From: an uncultured Bacteroides sp.
Lineage (GTDB): Bacteria > Bacteroidota > Bacteroidia > Bacteroidales > Bacteroidaceae
DNA: 64,000 nt
Reading direction: 5' to 3'
Assembly (NCBI RefSeq): GCF_910586915.1
Contig: NZ_CAJULN010000012.1
Coordinates: 20,747-84,746 of the forward strand
The translations under genes and the position numbers were made by a program. Below the pieces are notes generated by a model. It ran no database searches. It was not told the origin of the DNA and saw nothing but the letters and a program-made list of their open reading frames with translations. This document shows positions 1 to 8,170 of the stretch, one piece after another (positions within the stretch are counted from its first letter, which is position 1; each line of letters opens with the position of its first letter).

Positions 1-51
1 AAATAGTTGCCTCACTCTGCAAACGCAGCATTGATTCTTTCTTTGGGGTTC

Positions 52-83
52 CTTTTTCTTTCATCTTGATACGAAAGAAAAAG
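52..83. repeat. Perfect 11-bp inverted repeat upstream of AsmA-like gene
   Basis: CTTTTTCTTTC at 52-62 is the exact reverse complement of GAAAGAAAAAG at 73-83, with a 10-nt loop. It could end transcription arriving from the left of the window or be a scattered Bacteroides intergenic repeat; the sequence looks familiar from such genomes, but this is memory only. No gene can be supported in 1-161. Confidence 0.55.
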
Positions 84-116
84 AACTCTCTGCTCCAATT
101 TATCAAAAAGTTTTAT

Positions 117-124
117 TAGTTTTG
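117..124 (+). promoter_or_regulatory. Putative -7 element for the AsmA-like gene
   Basis: TAGTTTTG matches the Bacteroides primary-sigma -7 consensus TAnnTTTG and lies 38 nt before the ATG at 162. No clear TTTG -33 box is at the usual distance, so this is a motif match only. Confidence 0.4.
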
Positions 125-161
125 CTCGCTATTATTCGTCAAACTCTTAAAATAGAAGCAA

Positions 162-2669
162 ATGAAAAAAGGTTTGAAAATCACAGCTATCACCATAGGA
201 GTAATTCTCATAGTGATGTTACTTCTCCCCTTCGCCTTCCAGGACAAGATAGCCGGTATTGTAAAGACGGAAGGCAACAAGATGCTGAATGCGCAGTTCG
301 ACTTCAAGAAACTCAACATCAGTTTGTTCCGCAACTTTCCGCAGGCTTCTGTCACTCTCGAGGATTTCTGGCTGAAAGGTACGGGAGAATTTGCAAACGA
401 TACGCTCGTGCAAGCCGGAGAAGTGACTGCCGCCATCAATCTATTATCACTTTTCGGAGACAGCGGCTACGACATTTCCAAAATCTTCATCGAAGATACC
501 AAACTGCACGCCATCGTATTGCCGGACGGCCAAGCCAACTGGGATATTATGAAACCGGACACAACCGCAACCGACGAAACACCTGCCGACGAGGAATCGT
601 CTCCTTTTAAAGTGAAACTGCAACGTTTCGTCATCAAAAACATGAACTTGCTTTACGACGACCGACAAGGAAAGATGTATGCCGATATCCGCGACTTCAA
701 CGCCGCCTGTGCCGGAGACTTAGGAAGCGAGCGCACGACCTTGAAATTAGAAGCGGAAACCAAATCGTTGACTTACAAGATGAACGGGATTCCTTTTCTG
801 GTAAATGCCAATATCTCCGTAAAGATGGATGTAGACGCCGACCTTGCTAACAATAAATATACATTAAAAGACAATACGATTCGTCTCAATGCCATCCAAG
901 CTGGTATCGACGGTTGGGTAGCCTTGAAAGACCCGGCTATCGACATGGATTTGAAACTCAATACCAATGATATCAGTTTCAAGGAAATCCTGTCGTTGAT
1001 TCCTGCCATCTATGCAACCGAGTTTTCCAGCCTGAAAACCGACGGAACAGCCACCCTTACCGCCACAGCCAAAGGCGTACTACAAGGAGACACCGTTCCT
1101 GCATTCAATATGGCTATGCAAGTGAAAAACGCCATGTTCCGCTATCCCGATTTACCGACGGGGGTAGACCAAATCAATATCAGTGCCAACGTTCAGAATC
1201 CAGGTGGAAGCATTGACTTGACTACCGTTGAGATTCATCCGTTCAGCTTCCGACTGGCAAACAATCCGTTCAGTCTCACCGCTCATGTAAAGACTCCAAT
1301 CAGCGACCCGGATTTTAAAGCCGAAGCGAAAGGTATTCTCAACTTGGGTATGATTAAGCAGGTATATCCGCTTGGAGACATGGAGTTGAACGGCACAATC
1401 GACGCCGATATGCAGATGTCGGGACGCCTCTCCTACATTGAGCAGGAGCAGTATGAACGTATGCAGGCTTCGGGCACCATCGGGCTGACAGATATGAAGC
1501 TGAAAATGAAAGATATGCCCGATGTAGAAATCAAGAAGTCACTTTTCACCTTCACACCGAAATATCTCCAGTTGAGCGAGACAACAGTCAACATCGGCAA
1601 GAACGATATCACTGCCGACAGCCGGTTTGAAAACTACATCGGTTATGCGCTGAAAGGTACTACTTTGAAAGGAACACTGAATGTACGTTCCAGTCATTTC
1701 AATTTGAACGATTTCATAACTGCTTCGGCAGGCGAAACCGCTACACCGGATGCAGCAGTAGTTACCGACTCTGTCGCAACTTCTGCCGGAATTGTCGAAG
1801 TACCGCGCAACATCGACTTCCAAATGGATGCCAATCTGCAACAAGTATTGTTCGATAAAATGTCTTTCAACAATATGAACGGCAAACTTGTTGTAAAAGA
1901 CGGCAAAGTGGATATGAAGAACTTGTCCATGAATACGATGGGAGGAAACGTGGTGATGAACGGATATTACTCTACCGCCAACGTAAAGAAACCGGAACTG
2001 AAAGCCGGATTCAACCTGACGAATATCGGATTTGCACAGGCTTACAAGGAGATGGATATGGTACAGAAGATGGCTCCAATCTTTGAAAACCTGAAAGGCA
2101 ACTTCTCAGGAAGCATCCATGTATTGACTGATTTGGATGCTACCATGAGTCCTGTATTGAACACTATGCAGGGTGATGGTAGCCTTTCGACCCGCGACCT
2201 CAGTTTGAGCGGAGTAAAAGCAATCGACCAAATCGCCGATGCCGTGAAGCAACCGGGCTTGAAAGATATGAAAGTGAAAGATATGACATTGGACTTTACC
2301 ATCAAGGACGGACGGGTGGAAACGAAACCTTTCGACATCAAGATGGGAGACTACAACCTGAATCTTTCCGGTAGCACGGGACTTGACCAAACCATTGATT
2401 ACGCAGGAAAAATCAAGTTGCCTGCATCTGCGGGAAACATCTCCAAACTGATGACTCTCGACTTGAAAATCGGTGGCTCGTTCACTTCTCCCAAAGTCAG
2501 TGTCGACACCAAAAGTATGGCAAACCAGGCTGTGGAAGCCGTAGCCGATAAAGCTATCGGCAAACTCGGTCAGAAACTCGGTTTGGATTCTGCCGCTACT
2601 GCCAACAAAGATTCAATCAAGCAGAAGGTTACGGAAAAAGCCGCTGAAAAGGCACTGGATTTTCTCTAG
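162..2669 (+). CDS. AsmA-like envelope protein
   Basis: An 835-residue protein with one N-terminal membrane segment (about residues 6-26), followed by a long periplasmic part rich in beta-strands, as in AsmA/TamB/YhdP-type proteins. The start of the mature part (LNAQFDFKKLNISLFRNFP) is typical of the Bacteroidetes AsmA branch. Family members span the envelope and are thought to help move lipids to the outer membrane or support outer-membrane biogenesis; the exact role of this one is unknown. The C-terminus (about residues 775-835) turns helical and charged. The YrdC gene follows after 43 nt and may be co-transcribed. The start is supported by the membrane anchor beginning immediately after MKKGLK. 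Confidence 0.85.
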   Translation: MKKGLKITAITIGVILIVMLLLPFAFQDKIAGIVKTEGNKMLNAQFDFKKLNISLFRNFPQASVTLEDFWLKGTGEFANDTLVQAGEVTAAINLLSLFGDSGYDISKIFIEDTKLHAIVLPDGQANWDIMKPDTTATDETPADEESSPFKVKLQRFVIKNMNLLYDDRQGKMYADIRDFNAACAGDLGSERTTLKLEAETKSLTYKMNGIPFLVNANISVKMDVDADLANNKYTLKDNTIRLNAIQAGIDGWVALKDPAIDMDLKLNTNDISFKEILSLIPAIYATEFSSLKTDGTATLTATAKGVLQGDTVPAFNMAMQVKNAMFRYPDLPTGVDQINISANVQNPGGSIDLTTVEIHPFSFRLANNPFSLTAHVKTPISDPDFKAEAKGILNLGMIKQVYPLGDMELNGTIDADMQMSGRLSYIEQEQYERMQASGTIGLTDMKLKMKDMPDVEIKKSLFTFTPKYLQLSETTVNIGKNDITADSRFENYIGYALKGTTLKGTLNVRSSHFNLNDFITASAGETATPDAAVVTDSVATSAGIVEVPRNIDFQMDANLQQVLFDKMSFNNMNGKLVVKDGKVDMKNLSMNTMGGNVVMNGYYSTANVKKPELKAGFNLTNIGFAQAYKEMDMVQKMAPIFENLKGNFSGSIHVLTDLDATMSPVLNTMQGDGSLSTRDLSLSGVKAIDQIADAVKQPGLKDMKVKDMTLDFTIKDGRVETKPFDIKMGDYNLNLSGSTGLDQTIDYAGKIKLPASAGNISKLMTLDLKIGGSFTSPKVSVDTKSMANQAVEAVADKAIGKLGQKLGLDSAATANKDSIKQKVTEKAAEKALDFL

Positions 2670-2712
2670 AAGAAACTTAAATAAAGAATCAAAAAAGGAA
2701 GGAGAAGAAGTT

Positions 2713-3324
2713 ATGCTTCTGAAACTGTATAACAAAAATAACAATCCGCAGGACTTACAACGCGTAGTCGATATCCTGAATGACGGCGGACTTATCATCT
2801 ACCCCACCGATACGATGTATGCCATCGGTTGCCACGGTCTGAAAGAGCGTGCAATAGAACGGATATGCCGAATCAAAGAGATAGACCCGCGAAAGAACAA
2901 CCTGTCCATCATCTGTTATGACTTGAGCAGCATCAGCGAATATGCCAAAGTAGACAATAGTATATTCAAACTGATGAAGCACAACCTTCCGGGAGCATTC
3001 ACCTTCATCCTCAACGGCACCAACCGGCTGCCCAAAATTTTCCGTAACCGCAAAGAAGTGGGTATCCGTATGCCAGACAACCATATTATCCGTGAGATTG
3101 CCCGGTTGCTCGATGCCCCCATCATGACGACCACACTGCCGCATGAAGAACAGGAGGATTTGGAATACATGACCGACCCCGAACTTATAGACGAAAAGTT
3201 CGGCAATATTGTAGACTTGGTCATTGACGGGGGAATCGGAGGTATAGAACCTTCAACCATCGTAAAATGTACGGAAGGCGAACCGGAGGTCGTGCGTCAA
3301 GGGAAAGGATGGCTGAAAGAATAG
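2713..3324 (+). CDS. YrdC/Sua5-family threonylcarbamoyl-AMP synthase-like protein
   Basis: A 203-residue single YrdC domain. The N-terminal IIYPTDTMYAIGC stretch matches the family's PTDTxYGLG nucleotide-binding motif, and the family core (R-K-x-x-x, then GAFTFIL and VGIRMPDN) is recognisable. YrdC/TsaC/Sua5 proteins make threonylcarbamoyl-AMP from threonine, bicarbonate and ATP for tRNA t6A; the shorter YciO relatives have a less certain role, and this length fits either branch. There is no C-terminal Sua5 domain. It is the last gene before a strong terminator and follows the AsmA-like gene closely. Confidence 0.85.
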   Translation: MLLKLYNKNNNPQDLQRVVDILNDGGLIIYPTDTMYAIGCHGLKERAIERICRIKEIDPRKNNLSIICYDLSSISEYAKVDNSIFKLMKHNLPGAFTFILNGTNRLPKIFRNRKEVGIRMPDNHIIREIARLLDAPIMTTTLPHEEQEDLEYMTDPELIDEKFGNIVDLVIDGGIGGIEPSTIVKCTEGEPEVVRQGKGWLKE

Positions 3325-3370
3325 TAAAAAAACGGGCTGCAGTCCATAGTGGATTGCAGCCCGTTTTTTA
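3325..3370. terminator. Bidirectional intrinsic terminator
   Basis: A GC-rich hairpin (AACGGGCTGCAGTCC paired with GGATTGCAGCCCGTT) is flanked by A-runs on the left and T-runs on the right. It serves the plus-strand YrdC gene and the converging minus-strand nagB. Confidence 0.85.
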
Positions 3371-3394
3371 TCATGTTTCACTTCTTTCCGATGC

Positions 3395-4207
3395 TTACTT
3401 AAGCAATGATTCCGGTTCCAAGTGAGCAGATTCGATATCTTTAAAGTAGCGGTAAGTACCCACTTTCAGTTCTACAGTAGCAGCATCGTCACAAACAATG
3501 ATACCTTTTTCGTGCATCTGCAAAGCACTGATGGTCCACATCTGAGTGATAGCACCTTCCACTGCGTGATACAAAGCACGTGCCTTGTTATGACCGTTTA
3601 CAATAATCATTACTTCTTTGGCAGAAAGTACGGTACCCACACCTACTGTCAATGAAGTCTTGGGGACTTTGTTGATATCGTTGTCAAAGAAACGGGAATT
3701 GGCAATGATTGTATCCATTGTCAATGTCTTTTGGCGCGTGCGTGAAGTCAGTGAAGAACCCGGTTCGTTGAATGCGATATGTCCGTCGGGACCGATACCA
3801 CCCATAAACAAATCAATACCGCCGTAAGACTTAATCTTTTCTTCATAACGTGCACATTCTGCATCCAGGTCGGGAGCATTGCCGTTGAGGATATTTGTGT
3901 TCTCCGGCTTGATGTCAATATGGCTGAAGAAGTTGTTCCACATAAAAGAATAATAGCTTTCGGGATGTTCTTTCGGCAATCCTACGTATTCGTCCATGTT
4001 GAATGTCACTACATTTTGGAAGGAAACGATTCCTTTCTTATTTAAGTCAATCAACGCTTTGTACATAGCCAGAGGAGAAGAACCTGTAGGGCAACCCAAT
4101 ACAAATGGTTTTTCCGGAGTCGGATTAGCAGCCTTTATTTTTGCAGCAACATAATGTGCAGCCCACTGAGATACGGACTGATAGTCCGGTTGAATAATTA
4201 ATCTCAT
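3395..4207 (-). CDS. nagB: Glucosamine-6-phosphate deaminase
   Basis: A 270-residue protein of the length typical for hexameric NagB. It converts glucosamine-6-phosphate to fructose-6-phosphate and ammonia in amino-sugar catabolism in the cytoplasm. Visible signatures are the phosphate loop CPTGSSP (about residues 39-45), FNMDEYVGL with the catalytic Asp, and GGIGPDGHIAFNEPG with the catalytic Asp/His/Glu group (about residues 136-150). The allosteric-site regions look normal. It is convergent with the YrdC gene across a shared terminator, and the flavodiiron gene lies 51 nt upstream on the same strand, so co-transcription is possible. Confidence 0.95.
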   Translation of the reverse strand: MRLIIQPDYQSVSQWAAHYVAAKIKAANPTPEKPFVLGCPTGSSPLAMYKALIDLNKKGIVSFQNVVTFNMDEYVGLPKEHPESYYSFMWNNFFSHIDIKPENTNILNGNAPDLDAECARYEEKIKSYGGIDLFMGGIGPDGHIAFNEPGSSLTSRTRQKTLTMDTIIANSRFFDNDINKVPKTSLTVGVGTVLSAKEVMIIVNGHNKARALYHAVEGAITQMWTISALQMHEKGIIVCDDAATVELKVGTYRYFKDIESAHLEPESLLK

Positions 4208-4258
4208 AAGTCGATTGTTTTATAGGTTAGTAATATATAAAATCTTTATTTACTTGTT

Positions 4259-5455
4259 TTAGCGGTCTTTCTTCAAGCGGTCTGCCATTGCACGCGCCAG
4301 GTTTTCGCATTGAGTATAGGTGATGTCCTTCATTGCCTGTTTCATCTCTACAGGGTCACCTACCAACTCTAACTTGCTCTTTTCCGCAAACTCCGCCATA
4401 CGTTTCACGGCAGCACCCGCCCATGTAAACGAACCGAAGTATCCCAAATAGCGGCCTTTCACCTCACGCAACAGAATCTTTGAAAGCAACGCTTCCACTT
4501 CCGGAAAAATCTGGTTACTGTAAGTGGGCGAACCGATAATCAGCCCTTTGTAACGGAAGATATCGGCAATGATATAGGAAGGATGGCTCTTCGTCACGTT
4601 GTGCATGACGATGTTCCTGATGCCCTGTGCCGAAAGTTCCGCAGCGATAGCCTCAGCCATCTGCTCCGTGTTTCCATACATACTTCCATAAGCGATAACT
4701 ACTCCCTCCTCTGCCTCATAACGGCTCAAACGGTCATAAACATCTATCACTTTGGCAATATGCTCCGTCCATACCGGACCATGCGTAGAACAGATGACTG
4801 AAACAGGAAGTCCGCCGAGTTTCTGCAATGCTTTCTGCACAGGACTTCCATACTTGCCGACGATATTTGAATAGTAACGCACCATTTCTCCCCAGTACTT
4901 ATCCACATTAATGCGGGTATCCAAGAAACCTCCGTCGAGCGTACCGAAACATCCGAATGCGTCGCCGGAGAAAAGAATCCCGTCCGTTTCGTCGAATGTC
5001 ATCATCGTTTCAGGCCAGTGCACCATCGGAGTCATATAGAAACGCAGTTTGTGATGTCCCAGGGCAAGAAAATCTCCGTCCTTCACCACATACTGTTCGC
5101 CGGTGACACCGTAAAAGCCTTCAATCATGCCGAATGTCTGTTTATTGCCTACAATGACGATGTCCGGATAATGTTGTTTAATCAGTCGGATAGAGCCGGA
5201 ATGGTCAGGCTCCATATGATTTATAATCAGATAATTAATGGGACGTTCTCCAATTACTTGCTTAATCTTGCGCAAGTAGACTTCAAAATAACAGATATCT
5301 ACCGTATCCACCAACGCCACCATTTCATCATCAATCAGATAAGAGTTATATGAAACTCCGTAAGGCAATGGCCACATCGCTTCAAACCTGTGCTTGTTGC
5401 GGTCATTCACTCCTACATAGTGGACATTTCCTTTAATTCTTGTTTTATGTTCCAT
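4259..5455 (-). CDS. Flavodiiron protein (A-type flavoprotein, O2/NO reductase)
   Basis: A 398-residue protein with an N-terminal metallo-beta-lactamase-like diiron domain and a C-terminal flavodoxin domain. Diiron ligands are seen in NHMEPDHSGS (HxExDH), MVHWPETM, FSGDAFG and CSTHGPVW. The FMN loop is YGSMYGNTEQMAE at about residues 258-270. Flavodiiron proteins reduce O2 to water and/or NO to N2O in the cytoplasm of anaerobes, taking electrons from rubredoxin or related donors, and so protect against oxygen. There is no fused rubredoxin domain, so a separate donor is expected. It lies between nagB and a radical SAM gene, both on the same strand. Confidence 0.92.
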   Translation of the reverse strand: MEHKTRIKGNVHYVGVNDRNKHRFEAMWPLPYGVSYNSYLIDDEMVALVDTVDICYFEVYLRKIKQVIGERPINYLIINHMEPDHSGSIRLIKQHYPDIVIVGNKQTFGMIEGFYGVTGEQYVVKDGDFLALGHHKLRFYMTPMVHWPETMMTFDETDGILFSGDAFGCFGTLDGGFLDTRINVDKYWGEMVRYYSNIVGKYGSPVQKALQKLGGLPVSVICSTHGPVWTEHIAKVIDVYDRLSRYEAEEGVVIAYGSMYGNTEQMAEAIAAELSAQGIRNIVMHNVTKSHPSYIIADIFRYKGLIIGSPTYSNQIFPEVEALLSKILLREVKGRYLGYFGSFTWAGAAVKRMAEFAEKSKLELVGDPVEMKQAMKDITYTQCENLARAMADRLKKDR

Positions 5456-5499
5456 TCTTTAAGTTGTATTAAGAAATCTCTCTCACTATCCGATGTTCA

Positions 5500-6477
5500 T
5501 CAAATAGTAAACTTATCATCTGCAAAAATAATCCTTTTTTCCGAATCCCTATACTTCTTGCCTTGATAAGCACTCCTTTCTTTCATTCTTTTTTGTAAAC
5601 GTGCCACAAATTCATAATTTTTCAGTCCCCAATCCGGAGCTATTAATAAATCTTTGGGAGATTGGGAGACAAAGCGTTCCACCACAATGTCGGGACGGAG
5701 ATGTTCGATATAGTCAATCACCCGGTCAATGTACTCGTCAACTTCCGTAAAGAGATGAAAATCGGCCGGGTGCTCTGCATATTCGTGAGCCATGCGCGTG
5801 CCGCGAATCAGTTGTAGCTGATGAATCTTAAGTGTACTTAAAGGCAACTCCGAAAGTAATTCCGCCTGCTCCACCATCGTGTCGCGCGTTTCTCCCGGAA
5901 GCCCGAGGATGATATGTCCGCCCGTCAGGATGCCACAATCCGCCGTCCGTTCTACCGCTTCGACAGTATCCGCATAAGTGTGTCCTCTGTTGATGCGTTG
6001 CAAAATATCGTCGCGCGTACTCTCTATTCCGTATTCCACCATCAGAAAAGTATGCTTGTTCAACTCTTCCAAATAGCGCAGCAGTCCTTCAGGCATACAA
6101 TCCGGCCGCGTTCCTATCACTAAGCCTACCACTCCATCTACTTCCAACGCCTCCTCGTACTTACGCTTCAACCCTTCCAATTCTGCATAAGTATTGGTAT
6201 AGGCTTGGAAATAAGCCAAATATTTTATATCCGGATATTTACGGGCAAAAAAGTTCTTTCCCTCTTCCAGTTGGTCGGTAATGGATTTCTCTGTGCGGCA
6301 ATAATCCGGATTGAAAGTCTGGTTGTTGCAATAGGTGCATCCCCCCCAGCCTTTCGTTCCATCGCGGTTGGGACAGGTAAAACCTGCATTCAGGGAGATT
6401 TTCTGTACTTTATAAGGAAAATGCTTGCGCAAGAAAGTAGCGAAATCATTATATAAAAAAGAAGTTGACATATTCAT
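5500..6477 (-). CDS. YhcC-like radical SAM protein (TIGR01212 type)
   Basis: A 325-residue radical SAM protein of the YhcC group, function not established. The cluster motif near residues 31-46 has the unusual long spacing of this family, with one Cys at FTCPNRDG followed by GGCTYCNN. The downstream strands YLAYFQAYTNTYA and VVGLVIGTRPDCMPEG, and the GGHIILGLPGET motif for SAM binding, fit the family. The start at 6477 is supported by a TATGTTTG -7 element 25-32 nt upstream. Nothing in the neighbourhood reveals a substrate. Confidence 0.85.
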   Translation of the reverse strand: MNMSTSFLYNDFATFLRKHFPYKVQKISLNAGFTCPNRDGTKGWGGCTYCNNQTFNPDYCRTEKSITDQLEEGKNFFARKYPDIKYLAYFQAYTNTYAELEGLKRKYEEALEVDGVVGLVIGTRPDCMPEGLLRYLEELNKHTFLMVEYGIESTRDDILQRINRGHTYADTVEAVERTADCGILTGGHIILGLPGETRDTMVEQAELLSELPLSTLKIHQLQLIRGTRMAHEYAEHPADFHLFTEVDEYIDRVIDYIEHLRPDIVVERFVSQSPKDLLIAPDWGLKNYEFVARLQKRMKERSAYQGKKYRDSEKRIIFADDKFTI

Positions 6478-6501
6478 TCTGTTCGTTCGTTATTGAATCC
6501 A

Positions 6502-6509
6502 CAAACATA
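6502..6509 (-). promoter_or_regulatory. Putative -7 element for the radical SAM gene
   Basis: On the minus strand this reads TATGTTTG, matching TAnnTTTG, and lies about 25 nt upstream of the ATG at 6477. No exact -33 TTTG was seen. Confidence 0.4.
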
Positions 6510-6636
6510 ATAAAAATCAACGAGGTAAAAAAAGATGCCACAAAATATCTTCAACATATTAAAATAATCATAAAGTGCATAAGATAATTTAATAAATATG
6601 GTAATTAGAAAATATTTTTAATTAGATTTGCTCAGA

Positions 6637-6780
6637 TTTTAGGCATTGACGGGAGGATACTTGTGAAAGTCTTGTGCAATTCATTCCCCAAATGATTTCA
6701 TCTCACCATACCCCATGCAACTCTCGTCATAAATTATCCTCTTTATATTCCAATCGGACTATAAAGAGGATTTTTCTTTT
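6637..6780 (+). ncRNA. Candidate intergenic small RNA
   Basis: The 393 bp between two minus-strand genes contain no convincing ORF, but on the plus strand they hold a -7 element TAGATTTG (6623-6630) and, about 105 nt downstream, a strong intrinsic terminator (6736-6780) with no plus-strand gene to serve. A transcript of about 140 nt would start near 6637. Its 5' part contains a small hairpin (ACTT-GTGA-AAGT) within a larger GGGA...TCCC pairing. No known RNA family was recognised. It could also be the 3' part of an unannotated transcript. Confidence 0.4.
6736..6780 (+). terminator. Orphan plus-strand intrinsic terminator
   Basis: ATCCTCTTTATA (6736-6747) pairs with TATAAAGAGGAT (6760-6771) and is followed by TTTTTCTTTT. 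On the minus strand the hairpin is not followed by a U-run, so it works only in the plus direction. Confidence 0.75.
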
Positions 6781-6870
6781 ATTACAGCCAAAGCCTCCGG
6801 TATGATTCGCAGTACTGGAATCAAGTTTTAATTTCAAATTCTTTTTTTTCTCAGGGGCGGAATAAAGCGG

Positions 6871-7914
6871 TCAACGTTTTATGTCCAACAGTTTGTTTCC
6901 ATCTTCTACGGGATTCCAGCCGTCATCTCCCGTCAGGACAGTTCTTATATCATATCCTTTCAGATTCTTCAACTGACGGGAGAAAGCGACACGTGCTTTT
7001 GGATTGGCCCCCTCGCCACGGCTCTTATATTCAGCATAAAAGACGGTTTTCTCGTTCTCTTTTTTGCCCCAGTTATCCCATCCTTCGGGAAGAATATGCC
7101 TGCCCAGTTCGCAACGGATAAATACAGCTTGTGCATACGGACGCCACGGACGGGAAAGATATACTTTTGCGACTTCCGGTTCGGCGGTAAACTTGCAGTC
7201 GTAGAAAAGATAGCCGTATTTTTTTCCCTTGTCGGTAGAAGGAGCCGTCACATAGCCGTCGCGCTTGCTGTGAATATGGCAACGGTGGAAAACAGCAGCC
7301 GACCAGCCGAAGATGAAATCGACGGTTCCTTCGATATAGCACTCTTCGTAGTATTGGCGGCTTTGCCGGCCGTAAGTGTAAAGTGTATCCTGAAAACCCA
7401 AGAAGCGACAGTTCTTGAAAAAGGCACGGTCGGCAGAAACAAAACAGGCGACGGCTTGTCCTACGGGACCGGATGAATTTTCGAACGTGATGTTTTCCGC
7501 ATAAAAGTCCGGAGCATAAATGTAGCAGGAGGCTGAGCCGGAAGTTCCCGTGTTTTCACCAAACCTGTTTTTCTTATTGGCGAAATCATCGTAAGTAAGC
7601 ACCGCGCCGTCTTCGCCTATCAAGGAGATGTTGATTTTGCTTTCGGGAATGATTATCTTTTCCTTGTAAGTGCCTTTACGGACGAGAATCGTGGTACGGA
7701 TATTTTTGCGGAAGTCAGGAACGGCGTTTACGGCTGCCTGCACGGTTGAGAAATCACCGCTGCCGTCTTGGGCTACGACATAATCGTAGTGAGGGCGGTG
7801 TTTGGTTTGTCCGGGAGTCACATCCGACTTGTCTACACGAAAAGCCGAACAAAGGATAAAGACGACTGCCAATAACAAAAGAAACGTATTTCTATCTTCT
7901 TTAATCTGTTGCAT
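6871..7914 (-). CDS. Secreted pectin methylesterase (CE8)
   Basis: Right-handed beta-helix pectinesterase that de-esterifies methylated homogalacturonan, releasing methanol. CE8 signatures are present in order: VVAQDGSGDFSTVQAAV, GPVGQAVACFVS with the active-site Gln, GFQDTLY with the catalytic Asp, EGTVDFIFG with the nucleophile Asp, and LSRPWRPYAQAVF with the substrate Arg/Trp. I use the Met at 7914, which starts a signal peptide with a long hydrophobic core (about residues 10-22); the farther ATG at 7962 would add 16 polar residues and lies inside the flank of a repeat element. A second CE8 gene is upstream on the same strand, separated by that repeat element. Confidence 0.92.
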   Translation of the reverse strand: MQQIKEDRNTFLLLLAVVFILCSAFRVDKSDVTPGQTKHRPHYDYVVAQDGSGDFSTVQAAVNAVPDFRKNIRTTILVRKGTYKEKIIIPESKINISLIGEDGAVLTYDDFANKKNRFGENTGTSGSASCYIYAPDFYAENITFENSSGPVGQAVACFVSADRAFFKNCRFLGFQDTLYTYGRQSRQYYEECYIEGTVDFIFGWSAAVFHRCHIHSKRDGYVTAPSTDKGKKYGYLFYDCKFTAEPEVAKVYLSRPWRPYAQAVFIRCELGRHILPEGWDNWGKKENEKTVFYAEYKSRGEGANPKARVAFSRQLKNLKGYDIRTVLTGDDGWNPVEDGNKLLDIKR

Positions 7915-7935
7915 ATCAACGATATAATTGTTTAT

Positions 7936-8088
7936 GATTATCCGCCTGTTTTTCCGCTCCATATGACCGATTTACAGCGCATATAGCTCCTATTTCCACC
8001 GCATATATGTCCTACACGCAACATATATATATCCAATGTCCAGCGCATATATGTCCTGCACGCAGGAGATATATGCGCTGTAACAAGC
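7936..8088 (+). repeat. Intergenic 5 x 22-bp element, copy 1
   Basis: A conserved flank (7936-7978, containing CTCCATATGACCGATTT and ending in CAGC) is followed by exactly five degenerate 22-bp units at 7979-8000, 8001-8022, 8023-8044, 8045-8066 and 8067-8088. Units look like GCATATATGTCCTG plus eight variable bases; the last reads ATATATGCGCTGTAAC. The same flank, unit number and unit order recur at 24556-24707 and, inverted, at 48317-48464. It separates the two pectinesterase genes. Confidence 0.8.
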
Positions 8089-8170
8089 TGATTATTAAGG
8101 TGTAATTCCGTCATTGGGCAGGTAGGGGAAAATAGGGGATAATCGTTTGATTGTTTTCGAGTTAATGATT

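Noticed and set aside
7915..7962. Longer N-terminus of the first pectinesterase (ATG at 7962)
   Set aside because: It adds a polar stretch before the signal peptide and lies within the conserved flank of repeat element copy 1.
7979..8088. Tandem units could be read as a CRISPR array
   Set aside because: Units are contiguous with no unique spacers, the 22-bp period is too short, no cas genes are near, and homologous copies elsewhere have the same unit sequences.
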